A DNA stretch of 40,043 nt, from the IMG/VR virus record IMGVR_UViG_3300036766_000208, positions 1-40,043 of that record; one strand, 5' to 3'. Shown one piece after another: positions 29,581 to 39,004 of this stretch; within the stretch, counting starts at the first letter, position 1; every line of letters begins with the position of its first letter. The DNA comes from a virus. The notes beneath the pieces are model-generated. The model made no database searches. It was not told the origin of the DNA and worked only from the letters and a program-made list of their open reading frames with translations. The position numbers were made by a program, and so were the translations under genes.

Positions 29581-30666
29581 ATGGCAACAACACTGCGAGG
29601 CTCAGGATGGGGTGGTGCATCAACAAACACCTCAGAACTCCTCACGGCGTACATCAACGAACCACTTAAGGTTCTTGAGCCGGAATTGAAGTATGCGCAA
29701 CTCGGATTGCGTCGTGACGTACCAAAAGGAAACGACCGACTGCTCTTTCCGCAGACAAACCAACTTCCTGTCCGTATTAACACTTCAATGCAAACCGTCG
29801 GCGGTCCTGGTGGTTTTGCAGGAGGTGGTTCGGTCTGGGGAGCAGGTGCGTCAATTCAAGGAGGCGCGGCAGCAACATCTCCGGGCTTTCCCGTATCTTC
29901 AACAGAAGGTGTGGCGACTCTTACGGAAGGTACAAACCCAACGTCAATCACGTGGGGTGCAACTGCGTACGTTTCAGGTCCCGCACAATACGGTATTCTC
30001 GTGGCAGTTTCTGACCTCTTGGTTCGGAACTCAGCTATCGAGGTCGTTGATGACGCAACAGACAAGGTTCGCAATGCACTTGCGCGCCTCGTCGATACTG
30101 TCCTTCAGACAGTAGTAAACGGTGGCACCAACGGTGTCATCTACGCGGGAGGTAAATCTTCCCGTTCAACATTAGGCGCAGGAGACACGGCAGCACAATC
30201 AGACCTCGTTCGAGGCACGACATGGCTCCGTTCAAGCAACGCAGCAGGACTCACTCCGTTTGAGGGTTCCTACTACGTCGCAATGATTCTCCCGTCGGCT
30301 ATGGCTGACCTTATGAACAACACGGCAACAGGGTCGTGGGCAGATATGTCCCGCTACTCCTCTGTCGAGGATGTTCGCAAGGGTCAAATGGGCTCATTCC
30401 GAGGAGTTCGCTTCTTGGAATACCCATACCAGAACTACTACAACTCAACCGTACCGGTTACACCGATTACGCTCTTGGGTAACCGAAGTTTTGGTTGGGG
30501 ATACTTCCAACAGCCAGAGGCGATTCTCGTAACTACCGCAGACTCAAGCAACCCGCTCAATCTCTACAAGAGTATTTCGGGCAAAGTAACACTTGGTGCT
30601 ACTCGTTTTGAAGACGCTGTCGGCTACATCCGAATCGTTCGTGTCGAGACCGCATTTACTGCATAA
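29581..30666 (+). CDS. Major capsid protein (N4-gp56-like, HK97 fold)
   Basis: A 361-aa protein. The pattern GLRRDVPKGNDRLLFPQTNQ, a glycine-rich E-loop-like stretch (about 75-105), STEGVATLTEGTNPTSITWG, YGILVAVSDLLVRNSAIEVV, NALARLVDTVLQTVVNGGTN with YAGG, GSYYVAMILPSAMADLM, and GSFRGVRFLEYPYQNY matches the N4-gp56 family of capsid proteins as I know it. The scaffold-like gene lies before it, which is the normal order. It forms the icosahedral shell. Confidence 0.88.
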   Translation: MATTLRGSGWGGASTNTSELLTAYINEPLKVLEPELKYAQLGLRRDVPKGNDRLLFPQTNQLPVRINTSMQTVGGPGGFAGGGSVWGAGASIQGGAAATSPGFPVSSTEGVATLTEGTNPTSITWGATAYVSGPAQYGILVAVSDLLVRNSAIEVVDDATDKVRNALARLVDTVLQTVVNGGTNGVIYAGGKSSRSTLGAGDTAAQSDLVRGTTWLRSSNAAGLTPFEGSYYVAMILPSAMADLMNNTATGSWADMSRYSSVEDVRKGQMGSFRGVRFLEYPYQNYYNSTVPVTPITLLGNRSFGWGYFQQPEAILVTTADSSNPLNLYKSISGKVTLGATRFEDAVGYIRIVRVETAFTA

Positions 30667-30676
30667 GTATTTGTGC

Positions 30677-30711
30677 TCTATCTTGTCGCCTTTACGGGCG
30701 ACAGATATAGA
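30677..30711 (+). terminator. Hairpin after the capsid gene (weak terminator or processing site)
   Basis: TGTCGCC (30684-30690)/GGCGACA (30697-30703) with outer TCTAT/ATAGA pairing (30677-30681/30707-30711). It lacks a T-run, so partial termination or 3' mRNA stabilisation of the capsid message is more likely than full stop. Confidence 0.45.
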
Positions 30712-30722
30712 ACATAAACAAC

Positions 30723-31406
30723 ATGTCAACCGTAAATAACGTACTCACATTCGCCCGCGCACAATGTCAAACCGACCCTGTTGGTCTTACCGATACGAAC
30801 GGTATTGTCTTTGCCAACGAGGCACTACTTGATTTCCGAAGGAGATTACAATCCGCGTCGGTAGATGCCGCACAACTACAGGAGGCGTACGCAAACATGA
30901 CCGCCAACACGGGAACCTACCTCTATCCAGCAGATATGGCGTGGTTGAAAGCCATCGAGTTAAACTACGCAAACCAGACACCTGAAAGCTATCTCAACGC
31001 CACACAAGTCGACGTGGCCAACCTCCCCGACAACAAATCATTTGGGTGGTTGCGCAAGAATGCAAGTACGGCAAATCCGTTTTGGAATGATATGGGAGAC
31101 TGGTTTGAGGTCTTTCCAACTCCTGTGGTTGCAAATGCACAAGGTATCCGTATCTTCTACTACCTCGAACCAACGGAATTCACGGCAACGTCAGATACTA
31201 TTTCATATCCCGAATCACTCGATTACCGTATTTTGGGGTGGAGAATTGCGGGTAGTTATCTCAAGTCGTTGATGAAAATCGATGAGGGGAGTGCGTTTCT
31301 TATCGAATATGAAAATCGTGTGAAACAATTGATTGCAACATTGAGTCGAGGCAGTCAGCAACCGATACAAGCAACGCCGATACAAGATTCAGGATGGAAC
31401 TTCTAG
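30723..31406 (+). CDS. Head-tail connector-like protein
   Basis: A 227-aa helical/beta protein beginning [20 protein letters not shown]. The segment [38 protein letters not shown] and [20 protein letters not shown] resemble connector (gp6-like adaptor) proteins that bind beneath the portal. Position after the capsid gene supports this. Similarity is structural in style rather than a clear motif. Confidence 0.6.
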   Translation: MSTVNNVLTFARAQCQTDPVGLTDTNGIVFANEALLDFRRRLQSASVDAAQLQEAYANMTANTGTYLYPADMAWLKAIELNYANQTPESYLNATQVDVANLPDNKSFGWLRKNASTANPFWNDMGDWFEVFPTPVVANAQGIRIFYYLEPTEFTATSDTISYPESLDYRILGWRIAGSYLKSLMKIDEGSAFLIEYENRVKQLIATLSRGSQQPIQATPIQDSGWNF

Positions 31407-31407
31407 T

Positions 31408-31605
31408 ATGGCATGGACAAACGTAGCAAAACCAACAGGGGTAACGTATACCAACCTCAACCCGCAAGGCAGAGAGCAGTATGACCAAGCAGATATCTTT
31501 TACGACGATTCGACCGCATTTTATGACGGCGTTAATCAGTCTGCATATACCAACATTGCAAAGCCCGCATCTTCTTCTTGGACAAATGTAGTTAAACCAG
31601 TATGA
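31408..31605 (+). CDS. Small repetitive virion-like protein, 65 aa
   Basis: Contains imperfect repeats [16 protein letters not shown] and WTNVVKP around [15 protein letters not shown]. Small proteins with such TN(V/I)AKP repeats occur in phage structural clusters; the function is unknown. It starts one base after the connector-like gene and overlaps the next by 4 nt. Confidence 0.65.
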   Translation: MAWTNVAKPTGVTYTNLNPQGREQYDQADIFYDDSTAFYDGVNQSAYTNIAKPASSSWTNVVKPV

Positions 31606-32576
31606 CGTATCCTTCAACCGTAACCGCGTTCACCAACCCCACCGCAACCAATCGGTTGAATGCCCCTTCGCACTCGTCAATTGAAGTTGCGCAAAACACC
31701 GGCTTAACTGAGATTCAAACATTTGTCGGTACGCTGTCGTCTACGCAAGGTACGCTGATGTACGACATACGTTCCTCAGGCTCAAATGGAGGTGGGCATG
31801 TGCAGACCGCTAACGTGGGTGGAACTGGGCAAACGTCTTTTAATAAGGGCGATGTTTTAGTCGCATCCTCGTCTTCAGTCTTAACTAAGTTGGCTGTTAC
31901 GACAACCGATGGATTTGCCCTTGTTGCTGACAGCGCTGCCGCCACAGGTGTGAAGTGGGGTGTTCCTCATTCAAGACCAACGATACGAGTCTATACGTCT
32001 TCCGTAGCAACCATATGGAACAAACCATCAACGCTCGCATACATCGTTATTGAGGCGGTTGGCGGTGGTGGCGCAAGTGCCGGACGCACTTCATCTGGCC
32101 CAGGCGGTACGGGTGGCGGAGGTGCAGGTGCGTATGCACTAAAGGTTGTTCCCGCGTCTTCTCTTCCGGTTGCAGCTTCCGTCGTTGCAGGAGCGGGAGG
32201 ACTTGGGAGTCGGGGAACTATTGGGAGTATTGGTGGAATTTCATACTTTGGTTCGATTCTTACCACGTACGGAGGACAGGGTGGAAACACTGCATCAGGT
32301 GGCGTTGGAGGTTCCGTCTTATCCGGTGACATCAACATAAACGGTGGCAGTGGTGCAAATGGGGCAGGAGTCACAGGTTTCAATCTTGGTGGCAAGGGAG
32401 GCGACAGTCCACTTGGCTTCGGCGGTTCACAAACAGTTTTGGATGGTGCAGGAGCAGTTCCCGGAAACTTGGGTCAACTATACGGAGGTGGAGCTTCTGG
32501 TGGGGCAACACAAGACACAACTGACGTTGATGGAAATCACGGTGCCGCAGGTGTAGTTATTGTTTACGAATACTAG
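31602..32576 (+). CDS. Tail fibre protein with glycine-rich domain
   Basis: A 324-aa protein. The N-terminal part has fibre-like segments ([20 protein letters not shown]). From about 145 it contains [16 protein letters not shown] and many GG/GGG runs, ending [10 protein letters not shown], the typical Gly-rich fibre domain that folds as packed polyglycine helices and displays variable loops for receptor recognition. Probably exposed on the virion and host-range determining. Confidence 0.8.
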   Translation: MTYPSTVTAFTNPTATNRLNAPSHSSIEVAQNTGLTEIQTFVGTLSSTQGTLMYDIRSSGSNGGGHVQTANVGGTGQTSFNKGDVLVASSSSVLTKLAVTTTDGFALVADSAAATGVKWGVPHSRPTIRVYTSSVATIWNKPSTLAYIVIEAVGGGGASAGRTSSGPGGTGGGGAGAYALKVVPASSLPVAASVVAGAGGLGSRGTIGSIGGISYFGSILTTYGGQGGNTASGGVGGSVLSGDININGGSGANGAGVTGFNLGGKGGDSPLGFGGSQTVLDGAGAVPGNLGQLYGGGASGGATQDTTDVDGNHGAAGVVIVYEY

Positions 32577-32577
32577 C

Positions 32578-34167
32578 ATGGATACTCTAGCCATCAACAA
32601 CTTTCAAGGAAGGCTCACACGATACCTTGATGGAGACATCAATTCGGGTTATGCAAAGTACACCAGCACATTTGGCAATGACCCATTTACATCACCGGGC
32701 AATTTGACATGGTTTGAAAGCGCCACACAGATAGATTCTGCGGGTTCGGTTATTACTGACTTAATCATGGCGGCACGCCCCCGCCTTGAATCGGGTATCA
32801 CCTACGTCTATGCAATTGGACACACCGGACGGTTATACAAGATTCAGGTCAACGACCCGACGACGTACGACCCGAACTTTGACAATCCTATATTACTTGC
32901 CACGTTGTCAGCACAGTCGCCCACATTTAAATACGGTTCGTCCATTCAGTTTTACGGTTCAACCGAGAAAATATTCATTGGACACGACAAGGGTGTTACG
33001 AAGATTAACTTTGATGGGACAGGCGAGACATTTGTGGGCGTTGCGGGCTCGTACACCGCATCCGTTCCGCGCCCGTCGGTAAACTTTGTAGGAAAACTGT
33101 TTTTTGGAAACGGCATTAACTTGGTTGAGGTTGACTCTACTGAACTCGTGACAACGTATGCAAAACTATCTCCCGCGTTTCCTTCAGGAACACAGGTTAG
33201 AGACCTTGACGTTTCACCTGACGGTAACTACGTGCAAATAGTGGTATCTCGTGTCGCGCAGTCTGACATGACATCGGTGACACAAGACACATCGTCGCTC
33301 TCATCTGCGGACTCATATTTTCTTTTTTGGAATGGTATTGAGGCATCCTTCACGTCTTACAATCCTTACAGCTCGTACTCATTGAACGCCAACGCCGCAT
33401 TTGGTCCATACTCATATACGTTCGGGTACGACCTTGGTGGTGCAGCAATTTATTCTGGCGGACAGAAAGAAATATCTCTTCCGAACTCCCTGTCCCCTAA
33501 CTTTGCTGCAACTTTTTCAACAGGAAACCTTGTGGGATTTGGTGCACCTGAAAATGATGCCGGAGTTCTTAAGGGAACACTATTGGCATATGGGGCATAC
33601 GACAGAGAAATTCCTGAAGGACTATTCCGCTTTCTTCGAACGTCCGCAACGGGAACACAAACTGATGTCATCCAAATGCCAGTATGTTTGATTGTCTCTA
33701 ACCTCTTCTACGGCTCGTCGTCGGCGGGGTATACGAACAATCAAGTGGGTGCGGCAAAAATTTACTTTTCCACCCTTGAAACGTCGTCAGCACCGACAAC
33801 AAAGTACAAGCTCTACCAATTCACCACTGTCCCTACGGGTCTGGGAACGTCACTAGCGGGGGTGTATGAAACTCAAAATCAACAGTTCTCGAAAAAAGCC
33901 AAGGTAAGTGAGGTGCGACTCTACACCGAACCACTCGTTACCAACAACTCGTTTACGATTGACTTAATTGGGTCTGACGGAAATCCTATCTCTGGGTCAT
34001 CGACAACATTCACCGTTGGCTCAAACGTCACAGCTGGGCAAGATTATGTGTGGATGAACCCACAAATGACAAATAGCTACGCACTTGGACTACGGGTTAC
34101 TAACGTGGGTTCAACTAACTGGGTGATGTCTAAAGCAGAGATTAACTACACCTCTGGTGGAAAATGA
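32578..34167 (+). CDS. Large beta-rich virion protein, 529 aa
   Basis: Repeated strand-turn units such as YVYAIGHTGRLYKIQVNDP, EKIFIGHDKGVTKINFDG and VRDLDVSPDGNYVQIVVSRV resemble beta-propeller blades. The C-terminal part (about 430-525, VSEVRLYTEPLVTNNSFTID) looks like a jelly-roll. No signal peptide. Likely a tail or stopper/needle-type structural protein located between two fibre genes. The exact role is not recognised. ATG 32578 follows the prior stop by one base. Confidence 0.6.
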   Translation: MDTLAINNFQGRLTRYLDGDINSGYAKYTSTFGNDPFTSPGNLTWFESATQIDSAGSVITDLIMAARPRLESGITYVYAIGHTGRLYKIQVNDPTTYDPNFDNPILLATLSAQSPTFKYGSSIQFYGSTEKIFIGHDKGVTKINFDGTGETFVGVAGSYTASVPRPSVNFVGKLFFGNGINLVEVDSTELVTTYAKLSPAFPSGTQVRDLDVSPDGNYVQIVVSRVAQSDMTSVTQDTSSLSSADSYFLFWNGIEASFTSYNPYSSYSLNANAAFGPYSYTFGYDLGGAAIYSGGQKEISLPNSLSPNFAATFSTGNLVGFGAPENDAGVLKGTLLAYGAYDREIPEGLFRFLRTSATGTQTDVIQMPVCLIVSNLFYGSSSAGYTNNQVGAAKIYFSTLETSSAPTTKYKLYQFTTVPTGLGTSLAGVYETQNQQFSKKAKVSEVRLYTEPLVTNNSFTIDLIGSDGNPISGSSTTFTVGSNVTAGQDYVWMNPQMTNSYALGLRVTNVGSTNWVMSKAEINYTSGGK

Positions 34168-34439
34168 TGGACGCTAAACAAAAAAAAGAAATAGAGGACA
34201 TTGTGCGTGTTGAGATTCGTGACCAACTCAAAACAGAGTTGTTTACAGCACGCAAACTCACGGATACGCCAACGGATGCTCTTTCTGTAGTTAACCGAAA
34301 GTACGTTAACATGAACGGTGCCACCGCTTCGCGCCCAACAGGGTCAATACTGGGTCAACAATATTTTGACACATCGGTCGGCAAGCCCATCTATTGGAGC
34401 GGCTCGACGTGGGTAGACGCAACGGGCGGGGCGGTCTAA
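34164..34439 (+). CDS. Small fibre-associated protein, 91 aa
   Basis: A helical N-terminus (KQKKEIEDIVRVEIRDQLKT) is followed by RPTGSILGQQYFDTSVGKPI and YWSGSTWVDATG. The FDT-GKP-YW-G-W-DA pattern is common in phage tail-fibre tips and virion attachment proteins. It could trimerise through its helix. Start may be ATG 34164 or 34167. Confidence 0.65.
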   Translation: MMDAKQKKEIEDIVRVEIRDQLKTELFTARKLTDTPTDALSVVNRKYVNMNGATASRPTGSILGQQYFDTSVGKPIYWSGSTWVDATGGAV

Positions 34440-34443
34440 ATGG

Positions 34444-34449
34444 TACAAT
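34444..34449 (+). promoter_or_regulatory. Extended -10 before the 34456 gene, leaderless
   Basis: TGG-TACAAT (34441-34449) with no recognisable -35. The predicted transcript start coincides with ATG 34456, matching the leaderless arrangement at 2558, 11071 and 24628. Confidence 0.4.
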
Positions 34450-34455
34450 ACATAT

Positions 34456-36108
34456 ATGGCATACACCGGAACGGCACTAACAACGGCACAAAAACAATCA
34501 GGAACGCGCATTGTTCGTACAACGAATAGCGACGGTAGTAAATCGTACTCCGCACCCAAAACCGCACGAGAGGTAGCAACGGATGTAGACAAGGTGAGCG
34601 GTGCGCAACTTCAAAAAATGGACGCAAAAGGAGCGTTCAACGCACCTGTACCTACCGCACCAAAAGCGCCACAGCAACCAATGGCTGCGCCAAAAGCGCC
34701 GTTGGGTTCCGTACAAGCACCACAGCCAGAGGTTTCATTTGAGCAAGCAAAACAAAACCTTCAAGCGGGAGGTGCTGACCAAAGCACCATTGCGAGTGCG
34801 ACCAATATCCTAAAGGCAAAGTACAACCAAGGACTTCAAGCCGACATTTCTACTGGAACGGAGGCAGGACAAAACCTTCAAGACGGTCTAGGACAAGTTT
34901 CACAATTTGCACAAACACAGCAGGAGTCACCGTCTGTCTTAGGCGGTTTGATGGAGGTGGACAACAACTTCGACTCCATCTTTACGTCATTTGACGAACT
35001 GATGTCTCCTGAGAGTCAGCACACATCGCTCGTTGAGGAATATAGCAAATTATCTAAATCACTCGGAATCGAAGGGTTGAACGAGAAGTTGATTAACGCC
35101 CAGCGAATTATTGACGGCACTGAAGATGACATCCGTTCGGAGGTAACCGCTGCTGGGGGTTTTGCAACAGAAAGCCAAGTTTTGGCAATGTCCAACGCCA
35201 GAAATAAATCACTCATCAAAAACTACAACGCCCTTCTGGCAACGCGGGATAACGCAATGCAACAGCTCAATACCATGATGCAATTGTCTGTGCAAGATAG
35301 ACAATTTGCTGAGGCGGAGTTTGACCGAAAACTCAACTTTGCATTCAAGGTTCAGGAGTTTAAAGAGCGTGTCGTTGAAAGCGCTCGTGAGGGTTACAAC
35401 AATATAGTGAAGTCTGTTGGATACAGCGGACTCAGTGCAATGATGGGGGGAGATTCGTACAGCACACAGCTCGCGGAACGAGCGCTCGGACTCGGACAAG
35501 GAGGACTTGCTCGACTGGCTGCATTGCCGCCCGACGAAGATACGTTGCTCGACAGACAATACAAAAAGGCACAAATTGCAAACATCTACAGTGAAATCGG
35601 AGCACGCGGAGGAGGTGACAATCCGTTCGGCGTAAGTGAGAAGACTATGGGAAAAATACAGGCAAGCCCCGAGTATAAGACCATAAGTGCTGTGCTTCCA
35701 GCAATCAACGCGCTCAAGGCGTACAAGGACGCAATAACAAAATACGGAACTACCGAAACACTCAACGGAACGGGAAAGGGAACTTTGGCAGGAACGTACG
35801 GCAACGCGTTAGCTGCTTGGAAAACACTGGCAGGTCTCGGCGCACTATCTGGTGCAGACTTTGGGCTTGCTGAAAATGCGGTACCGGAAACTGGGTTCTT
35901 CCGACGAACATCCACGTCCCAAGCAAAGTTGGAGGCATCTTTACAAAACGCAATCACTCAAACAGAGGCAATGACAAAACGACTTGCCCAAAACTATCCC
36001 GATGCTTCAGAACTTTTAAATAGGCAGCTCGATGACACGCTGGTGACCGCATACCCCGACAAATACTTCGTGGGAGAGGATGGACAAGTATACGAACTCG
36101 CCGACTAA
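34456..36108 (+). CDS. Large helical virion protein, possible internal/ejection protein
   Basis: A 550-aa protein. Residues about 60-100 are P/A/Q-rich and disordered (PTAPKAPQQPMAAPKAPLG); about 190-310 are helical and coiled-coil-like; a glycine-rich centre (GLGQGGLARLAALPPDE) follows. The C-terminal segment about 450-545 is again helical. Podoviruses encode long Ala/Gln-rich internal proteins ejected with DNA; this matches in size, composition and position, but no motif confirms it. Confidence 0.6.
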   Translation: MAYTGTALTTAQKQSGTRIVRTTNSDGSKSYSAPKTAREVATDVDKVSGAQLQKMDAKGAFNAPVPTAPKAPQQPMAAPKAPLGSVQAPQPEVSFEQAKQNLQAGGADQSTIASATNILKAKYNQGLQADISTGTEAGQNLQDGLGQVSQFAQTQQESPSVLGGLMEVDNNFDSIFTSFDELMSPESQHTSLVEEYSKLSKSLGIEGLNEKLINAQRIIDGTEDDIRSEVTAAGGFATESQVLAMSNARNKSLIKNYNALLATRDNAMQQLNTMMQLSVQDRQFAEAEFDRKLNFAFKVQEFKERVVESAREGYNNIVKSVGYSGLSAMMGGDSYSTQLAERALGLGQGGLARLAALPPDEDTLLDRQYKKAQIANIYSEIGARGGGDNPFGVSEKTMGKIQASPEYKTISAVLPAINALKAYKDAITKYGTTETLNGTGKGTLAGTYGNALAAWKTLAGLGALSGADFGLAENAVPETGFFRRTSTSQAKLEASLQNAITQTEAMTKRLAQNYPDASELLNRQLDDTLVTAYPDKYFVGEDGQVYELAD

Positions 36109-36109
36109 T

Positions 36110-37591
36110 ATGGCAATAAAAATTACAACAGAAGCGTACAAACAGAAATTTGGGGTACCACCACCCATCAAGCAACCTGTTGCAAAGGTTGGTTTTGGAA
36201 CACGCGCCAAACAGGCCGTGAAGGACACGTTCAGTCCCTACATTTCTCAAACAAAAGACGCGTTCAAAAGCGGGCTTTCACAAACGGTATCAGGTTACAA
36301 GGATTCTTTTGGTGCAACCAAGGACTTCTCACCTGCCCGAATCGTCGAAGGTGCCAACAAGATGGTTGCTGGGGTTGCAAACACTGCCTTTTCTCCCGTC
36401 GCTCCAATATTTAAGCCAGTAGAAAAAGGCATCAACTCTTTCGCTGACTGGGTAGGTGAGTTTGAGGGAGTACAAAAATTTGCAGAGAGTCCTGCTGGAG
36501 AAGCCACATCTCGCGTTGTCGAAGACGTTGCAAACACCAACACGGTCGTCGGAGTAATTGCGGGCTTGCGGTCACCGTCGCCTAAAACACGAGGACCAAG
36601 AACTGCCAGACCAGCGACGGTGGAGGTTGAACCCGCCGGGCCTGCGAACACTGCATCACGAGGTCCTGGTGCTCTTGGGTATGCAAAAAGTGTTGTTCGT
36701 GACATCGTTCCTACAAAGCAGGGATTCATAAATGAACAAGTAACAAAAGCGCTAGACCTGTCGGCTGGTGACTTGGATAAGATTTCACGCTCAACAGGAA
36801 ATGAACTAGGACGATGGATGGCTGACAACAACCTTATTGACACAAACAAGGCACGGACACAGATAAACGTGGACAAATTCTTTTCTGAAAATTATGGCAA
36901 TGTCCGTGCGGAAATTGCTAGGGCCGACACAGTTAGACCGCCACGACTTGCCGTTGATGTAGATGGGTACCAGCAGGCATTAGGAGCATTACGAAAACAA
37001 CTTACAGAGGTTCCGGGACAAGAAAGCGCATTGGCAGAGGTTAATTCTCTGATTAAGAAAGAGAGCGTAACTATTGCAGATGTGCAAAGGGCAAAGGAGC
37101 TGGTTGACGGACATTTCAAACTTTATAGTGTGGTGGGCGATGTCGCACAAAGCGTTGAGAAACAGGGATTGGCGAATATTCGGAGCCAACTCCAAAAGTA
37201 CATTGAAACGGAAGTAAGGGAAGGCACCGGCGCAGACATCCGCGCAATGAACAACAACGTGGCCACCGCCAAAACAATTAGTGATGCTATTTCGCTACGA
37301 AGCCCAAAGGGATTAACGAGAAGCAATCTCCGAATCGGAGACTTAGGAATTTTTGGTATTGGCGCGGCAACAGGTGGCCCGCTTGTTGGTTTGGCGCTGT
37401 TGTTTGGTAAGAAGGTTCTTGAGAGCTCAACAGTTCGGTTGCGTCTTGCAAAATACATAGACCAGTTTTCAGACAGTCAAAAGGCCCGAATGATGCAAGA
37501 TATGGAGAGCGGTAATATACCCGCCGAATTAAAAAGGTTCGTTAAACCTCGTGGTTCGGAAAGTAAATCATCAGGAGAAAAACCAAAATAA
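36110..37591 (+). CDS. Virion protein with hydrophobic segment, possible ejection protein
   Basis: A 493-aa protein. Helical, basic N-terminal part; a predicted disordered Pro-rich region near 155-190 (SPSPKTRGPRTARPATVEVE); helical middle; and a hydrophobic Gly-rich segment at about 423-447 (LGIFGIGAATGGPLVGLALL) that could insert in a membrane. Such a segment fits a protein ejected to form a channel. It ends basic (SKSSGEKPK). ATG 36110 is chosen after a TAAT junction. Confidence 0.6.
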   Translation: MAIKITTEAYKQKFGVPPPIKQPVAKVGFGTRAKQAVKDTFSPYISQTKDAFKSGLSQTVSGYKDSFGATKDFSPARIVEGANKMVAGVANTAFSPVAPIFKPVEKGINSFADWVGEFEGVQKFAESPAGEATSRVVEDVANTNTVVGVIAGLRSPSPKTRGPRTARPATVEVEPAGPANTASRGPGALGYAKSVVRDIVPTKQGFINEQVTKALDLSAGDLDKISRSTGNELGRWMADNNLIDTNKARTQINVDKFFSENYGNVRAEIARADTVRPPRLAVDVDGYQQALGALRKQLTEVPGQESALAEVNSLIKKESVTIADVQRAKELVDGHFKLYSVVGDVAQSVEKQGLANIRSQLQKYIETEVREGTGADIRAMNNNVATAKTISDAISLRSPKGLTRSNLRIGDLGIFGIGAATGGPLVGLALLFGKKVLESSTVRLRLAKYIDQFSDSQKARMMQDMESGNIPAELKRFVKPRGSESKSSGEKPK

Positions 37592-37623
37592 GCGCCGTTA
37601 TTTCCATATTAACACATTATACT

Positions 37624-37968
37624 ATGAATCCACAGGAAAGCAACACAGACACGGGGATAAACCAAGAAACCGCACAGCAGAGCGACTTCACGCCAGAGGA
37701 CGCAAAAGCAGCTCTCGGCAACTCTTCGTATCTAGTTGAACAGATGCTCATGTCTCAAATGCCACAACAGGCACAAGAAATGCCCCCGCAAGAAATGCCC
37801 GCAGAGCAATCAGCACAACTAAGTGATGAAGAACAGAAAAGGGCGGAAAAAGAGGAAGAAAAAAGAATCGATGACAAGATTGAAGAAAAAGTCACCGCAG
37901 TTGTTCAGAAGGAGCTAACGTCTTTTAAAGAAGATTTAATGAAAGCACTCAATGACGAAGAAGAGTAG
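37624..37968 (+). CDS. Acidic, Q/E-rich helical protein, 114 aa
   Basis: A hydrophilic N-terminus (NPQESNTDTGINQETAQQSD), then QMLMSQMPQQAQEMPPQEMP and a charged coiled coil (EEQKRAEKEEEKRIDDKIEE). No family recognised. It overlaps the next fibre-like gene by 17 nt and may be a chaperone or a short virion component; evidence is compositional only. Confidence 0.6.
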   Translation: MNPQESNTDTGINQETAQQSDFTPEDAKAALGNSSYLVEQMLMSQMPQQAQEMPPQEMPAEQSAQLSDEEQKRAEKEEEKRIDDKIEEKVTAVVQKELTSFKEDLMKALNDEEE

Positions 37969-38998
37969 ACTACAAAGAGTTCTCTCAACAATTACCTCCT
38001 TTGACAGTGGTGCAAAGAGCATTTTCACTGAAGTTGACGGCGAACTTCAGAAAGCGTCGGATGCGGTGAGAAAGGCAGTGGATGCAAAAACCTTAAGTCT
38101 CGTACAGGGACAGTTCGCTGTTCTAAAAACGCAAATCAAAAACATCATTGCATCGTTCAAGGACGTTCGAGAAAGTATTGATTCATCACACGAACAGCTC
38201 CACGAGGAGTTTAGCCACGTTCTCACGTCCTCTCTCAACGGGGTTATTTCAAAAATTGAAGTCTTAGAAGCGCAATTACAAAGCAAGACATCTACCATCG
38301 AACGGTCGCTAGAGAAAACGCAAGCAACTGTTTCCGAAGTTGCGCAAAGAAAGGTTGTTTTCCCAGATATTCCTGACTACAAACCCGAATTGCGAGCACT
38401 TGCAGAGCGCGTTGATACGGAGTTTAAAAACCTCCCTAAAAGTGCCGACCCAAAGGAAGTTGCACACATTAAGAGCAGTGTCGAGGAAATTCAAGATGAC
38501 ATCAAGCGCTTACGAGAAAGATTTGTGTCGTTCGCATCGCGGGGAGGTGGGAATGCCAACCGAAATATTGCTATTGGCGGGAATACGTCGGTACTTTCTA
38601 AATACACCGACATCAATCTCAAGGCGGGTTCAAATGTCACGATTACCTATGTCAACAACAACGCCACTAAATACACCGACGTAACTATTGCGGCAACTGG
38701 TGGCAGCGGAAGCGTCGGCGGCACGGTTCGCTCAATCAACACAATCAGCACGAGTCAGACGGCAGGGGCTACGTCAGGAACGGATTACGTCTATATCTGT
38801 TCTGCTGGTGTACAATTAACATTGCCGACCGCAGCGTCCAACACAAATTTGTATACAGTTAAAAATACGGGCTCTAGCAGTGTGTTGGTTGCAACGACGG
38901 GAGGAGAAACGATAGACACCAGTTCAAATGCAGTTCTGCCCATACAGTACACGTCGCTAGACCTTATCAGTGACGGCACGAATTGGAATGTAACGTAA
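37952..38998 (+). CDS. Tail fibre-like protein with coiled-coil stalk
   Basis: A 348-aa protein. Residues about 20-195 form long alpha-helical/coiled-coil segments (SSLNGVISKIEVLEAQLQSK and KSSVEEIQDDIKRLRERFV), then GGGNANRNIAIGGNTS begins a beta-rich head with NLKAGSNVTITYVNNN and a C-terminal TSLDLISDGTNWNVT, a common ending of receptor-binding fibres. Likely a trimeric fibre attached to the tail. The next gene is a repetitive fibre protein. Confidence 0.75.
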   Translation: MTKKSRLQRVLSTITSFDSGAKSIFTEVDGELQKASDAVRKAVDAKTLSLVQGQFAVLKTQIKNIIASFKDVRESIDSSHEQLHEEFSHVLTSSLNGVISKIEVLEAQLQSKTSTIERSLEKTQATVSEVAQRKVVFPDIPDYKPELRALAERVDTEFKNLPKSADPKEVAHIKSSVEEIQDDIKRLRERFVSFASRGGGNANRNIAIGGNTSVLSKYTDINLKAGSNVTITYVNNNATKYTDVTIAATGGSGSVGGTVRSINTISTSQTAGATSGTDYVYICSAGVQLTLPTAASNTNLYTVKNTGSSSVLVATTGGETIDTSSNAVLPIQYTSLDLISDGTNWNVT

Positions 38999-39004
38999 CG
39001 TAAT

